The notes beneath the pieces were generated by a model. The model was not told where the DNA came from. It ran no database searches and saw nothing but the letters and a program-made list of their open reading frames with translations. From Candidatus Kuenenia stuttgartensis (lineage in GTDB: Bacteria; Planctomycetota; Planctomycetia; Isosphaerales; Isosphaeraceae): a stretch of 8,149 nt of DNA. Position 1 is the stretch's first letter, and each line of letters begins with the position of its first letter. Location: assembly GCA_945872325.1 (NCBI GenBank), contig CAMBZY010000128.1:1-8149 (forward strand), written 5' to 3'. A program made the position numbers and the translations under genes. Shown here one piece after another: positions 1-7,287 of this stretch.

Positions 1-317
1 ACCGGGCGCATTTGTATGGAATCACTTGAAATATGTCTGGAATTGTGAAGAGAGAGAAAATAATTTGCCTGAAACATGACGAAAAGCGTAATAGCTCTAT
101 TATTATTTGTAATATAGGTTTAGGGAATCTGAAACAGGACTTGTACTAAAAATTAAGGTTCCAGTACCTTGACAATGAACTCATAAAGTGGTTAGGTAAG
201 TGTGGCTTTCTGCATCTTGACCTCGGCCTGACAGAACGAGGCCGTTTCATTCAAGAGGCGGCGCGTATCGCTTGCCAACACGTACAAAACTTAGATGGAA
301 ATGACGAGTACTGTTCG
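1..317. other. A+T-rich leader upstream of tex, no gene seen
   Basis: No convincing coding region is visible on either strand. The stretch is much more A+T-rich than the genes that follow. It contains a perfect TTGACA box at 169-174, but no good -10 hexamer stands 16-18 bases downstream, so a sigma-70-type promoter here is only possible. A short imperfect palindrome (AAGGT at 155-159, ACCTT at 166-170) overlaps that box. A stronger hairpin lies at 224-244. The promoter of the tex gene is presumably in this stretch. Whether the first bases are the tail of an upstream unit cannot be told from the window. Confidence 0.5.
224..244 (+). other. Small G+C-rich hairpin in tex leader
   Basis: CGGCCT (224-229) and AGGCCG (239-244) are perfect reverse complements around a 9-base loop. 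The competing pair CCTCG (221-225) and CGAGG (237-241) overlaps it, so two alternative short stems are possible. TTTC follows at 245-248, which is too weak a T-tract for a confident terminator. It could be the end of an upstream transcript or a structured 5' leader of the tex mRNA. Confidence 0.3.
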
Positions 318-3300
318 ATGGAAACCCTTTTCCCTATTGACCTTGGGCGAATCGCACAGGACTTACAGATCCGTAAGGTTCAAGTGGAGAGCGTCGTCCA
401 ATTGCTGGACGAAGGCAACACCGTTCCTTTCGTGACCCGTTACCGCAAAGAACGAACGGGTGGGCTCAACGAAGTCCAGATCCGTGAGATTCAAGGTCGG
501 GTTCAGAAGATTCGCGACCTGAACGATCGTAAACAAACCATATTGAAGGCTGTTGAGTCACAAGGCAAGTTGACCGAAGAGCTTAAAGAAGCGATTCGTC
601 AGACTGAAAGCCCGAAAAAGCTCGAAGATCTTTATTTACCATACAAGCCTAAGAAGCGTACAAAAGCCAGCGAAGCACGTGAGAAAGGCTTTGAGCCACT
701 TGCATTGCGAGTCTGGAATCGCGACGAAACGCTGGGCGATATTGTCGAAGCTGCCACCGAGTTTCTGAATCCTGAAAAGGCTGTAGAAACAACCGATCAG
801 GTGCTCGAAGGCGTTCGCTACATTCTGGCTGAAGCCATCAGCGAACTGGCCTTGATCCGGGATTCTGCCCGTAAAGTGGTCTGGCGATTCGGCAAGATTG
901 GCACACTCAAGAATGAAAGCCTTGAAGAAGGCAAGGGGTTGGATTATCGCGATTACTTTGAGTACAGCGAGCCAATCCAGAACATTCCTCCACATCGCAT
1001 TCTGGCCTTCAATCGTGGTGAAAAAGAGAACGTCCTGAAGATCAAGCTCGAAGTTCCCCAGGTGGATTTCGAAAAGGCAGTTCTCGACAACCTCCCGCTT
1101 GATGGACACCCACAAGGTTCGATTTTCCGCGATGCGGCCCTCGATGCTCTGGAACGGATGATTCGTCCGAGCCTGGAGCGGGAAGTTCGTCGCGACCTCT
1201 CTGAAACCGCTGAAAAACATGCCGTCGAAGTCTTCGCACGCAATCTAAGAAGCCTCCTGTTGCAGCCACCAATCGCTTCCCAAGTGGTTCTTGCGATCGA
1301 TCCAGGCTTCCGCACCGGGTGTAAAGTGGCGGTTCTTGACGCTCATGGAAATCTGATCGACCACACGGTGATTTACCCTCACCCGCCACAAAATCGGCGA
1401 CATGAGGCCAAAATGACCCTGAAGGATCTGGTCGGCAAGCATAAGGTTCAGGCCGTTGCGATTGGTAACGGTACAGCCTGTCGTGAGACAGAAGAGCTTG
1501 TTGCAGAGATCATTTCTGAAGGTATCCAATTCCAGGAAGCCGGAATTACGGTTGAAAACTGGAAGCCACCTGAGCCTCCTGCTCCCCCTCCTGCCCCTGT
1601 CGTGGCAGTTGTACAGGCAACCCCTGTGGCTGAACCGGAAACACCTGCTGAAGCAGTGGTTGCCGAAGTTGCTGAATCGGTTGTCACCGAATCGCCCGTG
1701 GTCGAGCCAGTCATCTCTGAGGCTCCTGAAGTAGTGGCTCCTGAAGTGGTTGAGGAAGTTCCTCCCCCAATTTCTGGTGGATCACCAGAAGAGGATGAGC
1801 CTGCTGTGCCTGAATCAGAAGTCCAGCCAGAAGCAGTCAGTGCTCCTGAAGTGGTTTCTGAGCCCTCAGAATCAGCCCAGCCCGTTGCCGAAGAAGTTCA
1901 TGCAGCCGAAGATGTTGCTGCTGTAACGGAAACGGCACCAGAGAGTGGTTCTGAATCCTCTGAAGCTGTTGAGGCAACGAAAACGGAAGCGAAACCCGCC
2001 AGTTTTTCAAGCCTGACGAGTTTGCCTAAAGGTCTGGCACAGAAAGAGGAAGGCGAAGAGCCTCCGAAGAAGAAGCCAGCCAAGGAAAAAGAGCGATCCG
2101 AGCGTAAGGAAAAAGGTCCACGGGGTCCGAAGCCCCAGCCTCCTCAGCCTCCTCAACCACCGGCCCCTCACGTGGCAGATCCTGTGCTTTCAAAGCTCAG
2201 CTATGTCATCGTCAATGAGTCGGGAGCAAGCGTTTACTCCACAAGCAACGTGGGTCGCGAAGAGTTTCCAGACTACGATGCGACCCTCAGGGGCGTGATT
2301 TCGATCGGTCGTCGACTGCTCGATCCGTTGGCTGAACTGGTCAAGATTGATCCACAGAACATCGGTGTTGGACTTTATCAGCATGATGTGAGTGCCAAGA
2401 CTCTCAAAGAGACTCTGGAAGCGGTTGTCGAGAGTGGTGTGAACTTTGTCGGTGTTGATCTCAACACAGCCAGTGTTCCGTTGCTGCGACACGTTGCCGG
2501 TTTGAACCAGTTGACAGCTCGCCGGGTGGTTGAGCACCGTCAGCAACATGGTCCTTACACCTCTCGTGATCAGGTTCAGGCCGTGGAAGGTGTCGGGCCA
2601 GTCACCTACACGCAGGCCGCTGGTTTCTTGCGTATTATTGATGCCGCAAATCCGCTCGATAATACCTGGGTTCACCCTGAAAGCTATGAAGCCGCTACGA
2701 AACTGCTTGAAAAGCTCGGCTTTTCCGCAGAGTCGCTGAAGGATAAAGAACAGGTTGATCTGCTCAGGGCAAAACTTAACGAGCTTGAGCTTGAGCCAAC
2801 GGCACTGGAATTGGGCGTTGGTGTACCAACTCTTGATGACATCTGTGCTGCTCTGGCCCGCCCAGGTCGTGACCCTCGGGAAGACCTGCCGAAGCCAATT
2901 TTCAAGACTGGGATTCTCAAGCTTGAAGATCTCCAATCCGGCATGGAACTCAAGGGCACTGTCCTGAACGTTGTCGACTTCGGCGCGTTTGTGGACATCG
3001 GCCTCAAGGATTCAGGCCTTGTACACATCAGTCAACTGGCAAATCGTTACATCAAGAGCCCTCACGATGTGGTTTCTGTCGGCGACGTGGTCACCGTTTG
3101 GGTGCTCGGCGTTGATAACGACCGCAAACGCGTCTCTCTGACAATGGTTGCCCCCGGTACAGAACGTGAACGCGAACAGCGTCCACGGGGTGGCGATGGT
3201 GGTGGCCAGCGTCGTGATGATGGCGGTGGAGGCGGAGGCGGTGGTGGAGGCGGAGGAGATCGTGGTCCTCGTCGTGATCGGGGAGGAGACCGCGCACCTT

Positions 3301-3710
3301 CAGCTTCATTCTCAGGTGGTGGTGGAGGAGGCGGTGGGGATCGTCGTCCACCACGTCGAGATGACGCTGGAAGTTCATCCTCAAGCCAAGGCGGCGGTGG
3401 TGGTGGAGATCGCCGGGGAGACGGTGGCCAGCAGCGCGATCAAGGTCGCTCGCGCTACGGTCGTGGTTCCCAGCAAGGCGGATATGGTGGTGGTGGAGGC
3501 GGTGGATCGACTGGAGGGTACTCCCAACAGGCTCGTCCAACTCGTCCATCCCGGCCATCTGAACCAGCCAAGCCACTCTCTGAAAAAGAAATCACTGGGG
3601 CAGTTCCACTTCGCTCATTTGGTCAGCTCAAGCAATTCTTTGCAACGCGTGACCCAGCCACAGAAGGCGAACAAGGCGGATCGGCTGAAGCACCTCCCGC
3701 ATCTGAGTGA
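318..3710 (+). CDS. tex: Tex-family RNA-binding protein with interrupted YqgF domain and Gly/Arg-rich tail
   Basis: Tex proteins are cytoplasmic nucleic-acid-binding factors tied to transcription and are related to eukaryotic Spt6. Domains seen in order: Tex N-terminal helical region (about 8-200, with NTVPFVTRYRKERTGGL near residue 34 and LEDLYLPYKPKKRT near 102); YqgF/RNase H-like fold starting at VVLAIDPGFRTG (323 on, Asp328) and AIGNGTACRETE (381-392); the YqgF fold resumes at YVIVNESGASVYS (629 on) and DPLAELVKIDP; helix-hairpin-helix (about 719-775); S1 domain (about 872-943, GTVLNVVDFGAFVDIG). At 1130 aa it far exceeds the usual 720-780. The excess is an insertion of about 220 residues (405-626) rich in Pro, Ala, Val and Glu, ending in a Lys/Glu/Pro stretch, plus a Gly/Arg/Asp-rich tail (957-1085) and a C-terminal peptide. 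The ATG at 318 matches where Tex N-termini normally begin. No Shine-Dalgarno is obvious. Family assignment is very secure; the roles of the added segments are unknown. Confidence 0.96.
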   Translation: METLFPIDLGRIAQDLQIRKVQVESVVQLLDEGNTVPFVTRYRKERTGGLNEVQIREIQGRVQKIRDLNDRKQTILKAVESQGKLTEELKEAIRQTESPKKLEDLYLPYKPKKRTKASEAREKGFEPLALRVWNRDETLGDIVEAATEFLNPEKAVETTDQVLEGVRYILAEAISELALIRDSARKVVWRFGKIGTLKNESLEEGKGLDYRDYFEYSEPIQNIPPHRILAFNRGEKENVLKIKLEVPQVDFEKAVLDNLPLDGHPQGSIFRDAALDALERMIRPSLEREVRRDLSETAEKHAVEVFARNLRSLLLQPPIASQVVLAIDPGFRTGCKVAVLDAHGNLIDHTVIYPHPPQNRRHEAKMTLKDLVGKHKVQAVAIGNGTACRETEELVAEIISEGIQFQEAGITVENWKPPEPPAPPPAPVVAVVQATPVAEPETPAEAVVAEVAESVVTESPVVEPVISEAPEVVAPEVVEEVPPPISGGSPEEDEPAVPESEVQPEAVSAPEVVSEPSESAQPVAEEVHAAEDVAAVTETAPESGSESSEAVEATKTEAKPASFSSLTSLPKGLAQKEEGEEPPKKKPAKEKERSERKEKGPRGPKPQPPQPPQPPAPHVADPVLSKLSYVIVNESGASVYSTSNVGREEFPDYDATLRGVISIGRRLLDPLAELVKIDPQNIGVGLYQHDVSAKTLKETLEAVVESGVNFVGVDLNTASVPLLRHVAGLNQLTARRVVEHRQQHGPYTSRDQVQAVEGVGPVTYTQAAGFLRIIDAANPLDNTWVHPESYEAATKLLEKLGFSAESLKDKEQVDLLRAKLNELELEPTALELGVGVPTLDDICAALARPGRDPREDLPKPIFKTGILKLEDLQSGMELKGTVLNVVDFGAFVDIGLKDSGLVHISQLANRYIKSPHDVVSVGDVVTVWVLGVDNDRKRVSLTMVAPGTEREREQRPRGGDGGGQRRDDGGGGGGGGGGGGDRGPRRDRGGDRAPSASFSGGGGGGGGDRRPPRRDDAGSSSSSQGGGGGGDRRGDGGQQRDQGRSRYGRGSQQGGYGGGGGGGSTGGYSQQARPTRPSRPSEPAKPLSEKEITGAVPLRSFGQLKQFFATRDPATEGEQGGSAEAPPASE

Positions 3711-3715
3711 ATCTG

Positions 3716-3755
3716 AGTCTGAGTCATGCGTAGTGATACGGATGACTCAGATTTT
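3716..3755 (+). terminator. Intrinsic terminator of tex
   Basis: A long stem begins within ten bases of the tex stop. TCTGAGTCAT (3718-3727) pairs perfectly with ATGACTCAGA (3742-3751). A G-G mismatch follows, then CGTA (3729-3732) pairs with TACG (3737-3740) around the tetraloop GTGA, which is GNRA-type as RNA. TTTT follows at 3752-3755. The upstream arm sequence ATCTGAGT is also present at 3701-3708, across the stop codon, and at 3711-3718, so alternative pairings are possible. This separates tex from the downstream transporter genes. Confidence 0.85.
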
Positions 3756-3878
3756 CTGGTGATTTTCTGGACACAGACCACCAATGTTCAGGATCACCGA
3801 GTGATTACGAGTCGGTTGTGTGCATAGAATCCTCTCCAATATTTTGGCGAAGATTAAAATCGATAGGGAATCGCTTTT

Positions 3879-3906
3879 AGAACCCCGTCTTTATGTCGGG
3901 GTTTTT
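3879..3906 (+). terminator. Second intrinsic terminator upstream of the ABC operon
   Basis: AACCCCG (3881-3887) pairs with CGGGGTT (3897-3903) around a 9-base loop, and the T run continues to 3906. The base just outside the stem can extend it by a wobble pair and an A-T pair. A second imperfect palindrome lies immediately upstream: AAAA-T-CGAT (3856-3864) against ATCG-C-TTTT (3870-3878). No gene is visible between this terminator and the tex terminator. It is therefore either a backup stop for tex or the 3' end of a short untranslated RNA. Confidence 0.75.
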
Positions 3907-4009
3907 CGCTGAAAGGGGAATGGCGTCGCAGATTCGATTTGACACCATGTCTATAACAGATGAGTATCGACTTGCTGACAATCTTACCTAGAATCTGGCC
4001 TGTTTAAAG

Positions 4010-5233
4010 ATGTACCGCTTTGCCTGGCGAAATCTGTTTTCCCGCCCGATCCGTTCGGTACTTGCCCTGATTGGGCTCTCCATTCCAGTGCTTGGAGTGG
4101 TTGGTCTGATGAGCTTATCCAATGGGCTCAGAGGACTTGTGGGTGATACGGTCAAGCAGGTACAAGGTGTGATGCTGCTTCGGACGAATACTCCGAGCCC
4201 TGTATTTAGTGATATTGATTCAAAGTTGGCGGACGAGATCCGCAAAATTCCTGGCGTAAAAAATGTCGCATCGGAATTTTGGAGAGTGGCACCTCCGGTT
4301 GACAATACCAGCATGGTGTTAAGATCCCTTGGAGCTGGTAGTACGGAGAAGCGGCTTTCAAACTTTCTTGATTCTCCAGTGGTTCTGGGCATGAATGTTT
4401 TGGAACATAATCAACTTGATTCCGCAGTTTATCAGAAAGCCCTGCTCAAACCATCCAGTTCAGGTGGTCGTTTTCTGAATGATTCCGACCGGGGACTGAA
4501 TCGTGTGGTACTCTCGAGAAAGTTCTCTCTGCAATATCCAAATCCGGATGGTTCTCCCAGGAAGCCTGGTGACAAGATCAGAATCGGCACCGACGATTTT
4601 GAGATCATAGGGCTTTACGAAACCAAGTCATTGCTGCTGGATGTGGTGTTGGTGATGGATATTGAGACGGCCCGAAAACTTCTCAAAGCTCCAAAAGATG
4701 CGACATCTGCGTTTTATGTGGAGATGAAAAATCCGGGAGACAACGAGAAGCTCAGCAAAATTGTAGAGAGCCGGTGGGATGAGATTGATTGCCGTGGGAT
4801 GAACGAGATCGAAGCATCGTTTGGCGATATCATGGGCCAGATTGACGTGCTTCTGCTGATGGCGGTCGGGCTGGCTTTTGGAGTGGGTGCTGTTGGGATC
4901 ACCAACACGATGATCATGAGCATCATGGAACGGGTCCCAGAAATTGGTGTATTGCGAACCAATGGCTGGTCGAGCCGCCAGATCCTGACTCTGATCACTC
5001 TTGAAAGCTTCTATCTGGGCGTGGTTTCGGGGATGGCGGGTTGTGGCTTTGCGATTGCCGGGTGCTGGGTGGCCAACTTTTATCTCAAAGACGGGATCCG
5101 GCTGATTCCAACACCATCGATTCTGATTCAGGGCATGCTTTTATCGGTTTTGACGGGGATGTTGGCCGGAATGTATCCGGCCTGGCGGGCCTCACGCTGG
5201 TCGCCGATGGAGGCGATCCGTTACGATCCGTAA
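4010..5233 (+). CDS. FtsX/MacB-type ABC transporter permease, first of a tandem pair
   Basis: This is an inner-membrane permease of the type VII (MacB/LolCE/FtsX) ABC class, which couples cytoplasmic ATP hydrolysis to work in the periplasm rather than ordinary transport through a pore. Four membrane segments are visible: about 16-36, 281-303, 325-350 and 371-392. Between the first and second lies a large extracytoplasmic domain of about 240 residues, as in MacB_PCD proteins. The FtsX core includes ERVPEIGVLRTNGWS after the second segment and ends with YPAWRASRWSPMEAIRYDP. The 407 aa length fits LolC/LolE. It is clearly paralogous to the next gene: 50 of the first 68 residues are identical by hand count. 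The gap to that gene is 45 bases. The start ATG sits at a natural N-terminus with only AAAG before it. Substrate is unknown; no symbol is assigned because MacB, LolC and YtrF-like families cannot be separated by eye. Confidence 0.92.
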   Translation: MYRFAWRNLFSRPIRSVLALIGLSIPVLGVVGLMSLSNGLRGLVGDTVKQVQGVMLLRTNTPSPVFSDIDSKLADEIRKIPGVKNVASEFWRVAPPVDNTSMVLRSLGAGSTEKRLSNFLDSPVVLGMNVLEHNQLDSAVYQKALLKPSSSGGRFLNDSDRGLNRVVLSRKFSLQYPNPDGSPRKPGDKIRIGTDDFEIIGLYETKSLLLDVVLVMDIETARKLLKAPKDATSAFYVEMKNPGDNEKLSKIVESRWDEIDCRGMNEIEASFGDIMGQIDVLLLMAVGLAFGVGAVGITNTMIMSIMERVPEIGVLRTNGWSSRQILTLITLESFYLGVVSGMAGCGFAIAGCWVANFYLKDGIRLIPTPSILIQGMLLSVLTGMLAGMYPAWRASRWSPMEAIRYDP

Positions 5234-5278
5234 TAGAAAACACAGACACCAAAAGACGGAATCGGAACCGAAAACATC

Positions 5279-6505
5279 ATGTGGCGATTTGCCTGGCGAA
5301 ACATTCTGACCCGACCCACCCGGACCTTTTTGGCTCTGATTGGGCTCTCCATCCCGATTTTGGGCGTGGTTGGCCTGTTCAGCCTCTCAAATGGCCTTCG
5401 GATGCTTGTGGGCAACACCCTGAACCAGATTCAGGGAGTGATTGTCCTTCGTAACAACGCTCCAAGCCCAGTCTTCAGCGACATTCCCGCCGATCTGCCT
5501 GACAAGATCCGCTCCATTCCTGGTGTAAAGATTGTGAGTCCAGAGATTTGGGGCATCTCTCCACCGATTGAGAACACAAGCCTGATCGCTCGTACGCTCA
5601 ATAATCTTGGAGACCAGCAGAAGCGAATGCAAAGCTTCCTGGATACCCCTGTGGTGACTGGTCAGGATACGATCACGCACGCCAAAATCACGACTTCCGT
5701 CTATCGTAAAGCGCTACTGCCGGCCGCTGAAAATGGTGGACGCTATTTGAACGAGACCGATCGGGGTTCGAAAAACGTTGTGCTTTCGAAGAAGTTTGCC
5801 AACCAGTTCAAAAATTCTGACAATTCGCCCAAAAAGCCTGGCGACAAGGTCAAGATCGGCAACGAGCAGTTCAACGTCATCGGTATCTATCACACCAATT
5901 CCATGCTTTTGGATGGAGTGATTGTCATGGACATCGAAACAGCCCGTCGCGTCCTCAACCGGCCTAACGGGTTGTCGGATGTTTACGTGGAAATGAATGA
6001 CCCTGTGAAGTCGGACGAAGTGGCCCAGTTGATCGAAAAGAGCTTTCCCGACTTCGATGCCCGAAGCATGAACGAGTTTCAGAATAGTTTTGGGAATCTC
6101 ATGGGCCAACTCGATCGGGTTCTTGGCCTGACAGTCAGTCTGGCTCTGGCAGTGGGTGTTGTGGGTATCGTAAACACCATGCTGATGAGCACTTTGGAAC
6201 GGATTGCCGAATTCGGAATTTTGCGGACCAATGGGTGGTCACAGAACCATGTGTTGGGTCTGGTGACTCTCGAAAGTGCCTATATGGGGCTGATCGCCGG
6301 GGTGATGGGCTGCGGCCTGGCCCTGGTGGGTGTGAACATTGCCAATCAGTTTCTGAGCGGGGGTTTACAGCTCGTTGTGACTCCCTACCTGCTCTTTCTG
6401 GGCATGATTTTATCTGTGGTCACAGGCACATTGGGTGGCTTGTATCCAGCTTGGAAAGCCGCACGTCTGGCACCGATGGAAGCGATCCGATTCGGACACC
6501 GTTGA
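5279..6505 (+). CDS. FtsX/MacB-type ABC transporter permease, second of a tandem pair
   Basis: This paralogue of the preceding gene has the same architecture: one N-terminal membrane segment (about 16-36), an extracytoplasmic domain to about residue 275, then three C-terminal segments starting near 281, 325 and 371. Shared motifs are LALIGLSIP near residue 18, PSPVFSD near 62, a KPGDK-(I/V)-(R/K)-IG strand, VMDIETAR, and E-F-G-I-LRTNGWS in the FtsX core. The length, 408 aa, is almost the same, so the duplication has been kept in register along the whole protein. Divergence is greatest in the periplasmic domain. Two non-identical permeases before one ATPase suggest a heterodimer, as in LolCE, rather than two independent transporters. 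The ATPase gene begins 60 bases downstream. No Shine-Dalgarno is evident before the ATG. Function is inferred from family and context. Confidence 0.92.
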   Translation: MWRFAWRNILTRPTRTFLALIGLSIPILGVVGLFSLSNGLRMLVGNTLNQIQGVIVLRNNAPSPVFSDIPADLPDKIRSIPGVKIVSPEIWGISPPIENTSLIARTLNNLGDQQKRMQSFLDTPVVTGQDTITHAKITTSVYRKALLPAAENGGRYLNETDRGSKNVVLSKKFANQFKNSDNSPKKPGDKVKIGNEQFNVIGIYHTNSMLLDGVIVMDIETARRVLNRPNGLSDVYVEMNDPVKSDEVAQLIEKSFPDFDARSMNEFQNSFGNLMGQLDRVLGLTVSLALAVGVVGIVNTMLMSTLERIAEFGILRTNGWSQNHVLGLVTLESAYMGLIAGVMGCGLALVGVNIANQFLSGGLQLVVTPYLLFLGMILSVVTGTLGGLYPAWKAARLAPMEAIRFGHR

Positions 6506-6565
6506 TACGGTTCTCCCTGGCGATCGTTATCTCATTGATCTATAGAGACTTGGAACATAAAAGCG

Positions 6566-7234
6566 ATGTCGATGATTGAAACCCATGACGTGACCAAATC
6601 GTACCGCAGCGGCGAAGGCGTCATGGAAATTCTGCACGGCGTCAGCCTGTCGATTCCTGCGGGTCAGTGCGCTTTCATTGTCGGTCCTTCAGGTTCCGGC
6701 AAAAGCACTTTGTTGCACTTGATTGGTGCGATGGATCAGCCGACCAAGGGGCGGGTGGTGATCGACGGCCAAGATTTGACAAAGATGACAGAGCCTCAAA
6801 AGGACCTTTTCCGGCGCGACAAAATTGGAATCATTTTCCAGGCGTTTAATCTCGTTGGTAATCTGACGGCTTTAGAGAACGTTCTGGTACCATTTCTGCC
6901 ACGTGGTATCACGCCAGAACTGCGCGACCGGGCCAAGGCGATGTTGACGAAGGTCGGGCTAGGACATCGTCTGACGCACCGGCCGATTCAGATGTCCGGT
7001 GGTGAACAGCAGCGCGTCGCCATTGCACGGGCTTTGGTGAAGAATCCACAAGTGGTTCTGGCTGACGAGCCGACCGGTCAGTTGGACACGCGCACAGGTG
7101 AAGACGTGTTCCGAATCTTGCGGGAACTTCAGAGGGAACTTGGAACAACCTTGGTCGTAGTCACTCATGATCGTCGTTTTATCCAGCCTCAGGATCTCGT
7201 TTTGGAGATTGAAGACGGGCTTTTGAAGAAGTAA
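6566..7234 (+). CDS. ABC transporter ATP-binding protein, LolD/MacB type
   Basis: This is the cytoplasmic ATPase expected to power the two upstream permeases. All functional motifs are intact: Walker A GPSGSGKST (40-48), Q-loop Gln92 in FQAFNLV, signature MSGGEQQRVAIARAL (143-157), Walker B VVLADEP with Glu168, D-loop as GQLD (171-174, where GNLD is common), and switch His201 in VVVTHD. At 222 aa it is a stand-alone nucleotide-binding domain with no fused membrane part, like LolD, FtsE and the ATPase of YtrE-type systems. Methionine at 6566 is followed by another at 6572, so the start is uncertain by two codons. It lies 60 bases after the second permease, and the same-strand packing indicates an operon. 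The match to the permease class is family knowledge; the identity of the cargo is not known. Confidence 0.95.
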   Translation: MSMIETHDVTKSYRSGEGVMEILHGVSLSIPAGQCAFIVGPSGSGKSTLLHLIGAMDQPTKGRVVIDGQDLTKMTEPQKDLFRRDKIGIIFQAFNLVGNLTALENVLVPFLPRGITPELRDRAKAMLTKVGLGHRLTHRPIQMSGGEQQRVAIARALVKNPQVVLADEPTGQLDTRTGEDVFRILRELQRELGTTLVVVTHDRRFIQPQDLVLEIEDGLLKK

Positions 7235-7277
7235 GATCGGAGTTGGTTCAGACTCTTGGTCGATCCTGATTGACACT

Positions 7278-7281
7278 GGAG
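7278..7281 (+). promoter_or_regulatory. Shine-Dalgarno that sets the start of the last gene
   Basis: GGAG lies six bases before the ATG at 7288 and nine before the ATG at 7291. This favours those starts over the TTG at 7270, which would give a longer frame but lies upstream of the GGAG itself. It is the only good Shine-Dalgarno in front of a gene in this window. Confidence 0.6.
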
Positions 7282-7287
7282 TGTAAT

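Noticed and set aside
295..430. Alternative ATGs at 295 and 301 in another frame overlapping the start of tex
   Set aside because: The frame closes shortly inside tex, has no Shine-Dalgarno, and has no recognisable product. A leader peptide cannot be excluded but is unsupported.
636..1220. Minus-strand open frame of 194 codons opposite tex
   Set aside because: It lies wholly inside the strongly supported tex gene, and its translation shows no domain pattern. It is a shadow of tex codon usage.
2190..2936. Minus-strand open frame of 248 codons opposite tex
   Set aside because: It overlaps the conserved YqgF and helix-hairpin-helix coding region, and the translation resembles no protein family.
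3091..3762. Frames on both strands over the Gly-rich tail, with His/Arg- or Val-rich translations
   Set aside because: These compositions are automatic by-products of repeated GGN codons read in other frames.
3939..3967. TTGACA at 3939-3944 as the -35 box of an ABC operon promoter
   Set aside because: The nearby TATAAC at 3952 is only 7 bases away, and the hexamer at the proper distance matches poorly. A promoter is expected here, but this reading is not supported.
7235..7265. GATCG/CGATC inverted repeat after the ATPase gene as a terminator
   Set aside because: It has only five pairs with a 21-base loop and no T-tract.
7270..7287. TTG start extending the last gene by six codons
   Set aside because: The TTG lies upstream of the GGAG at 7278-7281, which is properly spaced for the ATG at 7288.
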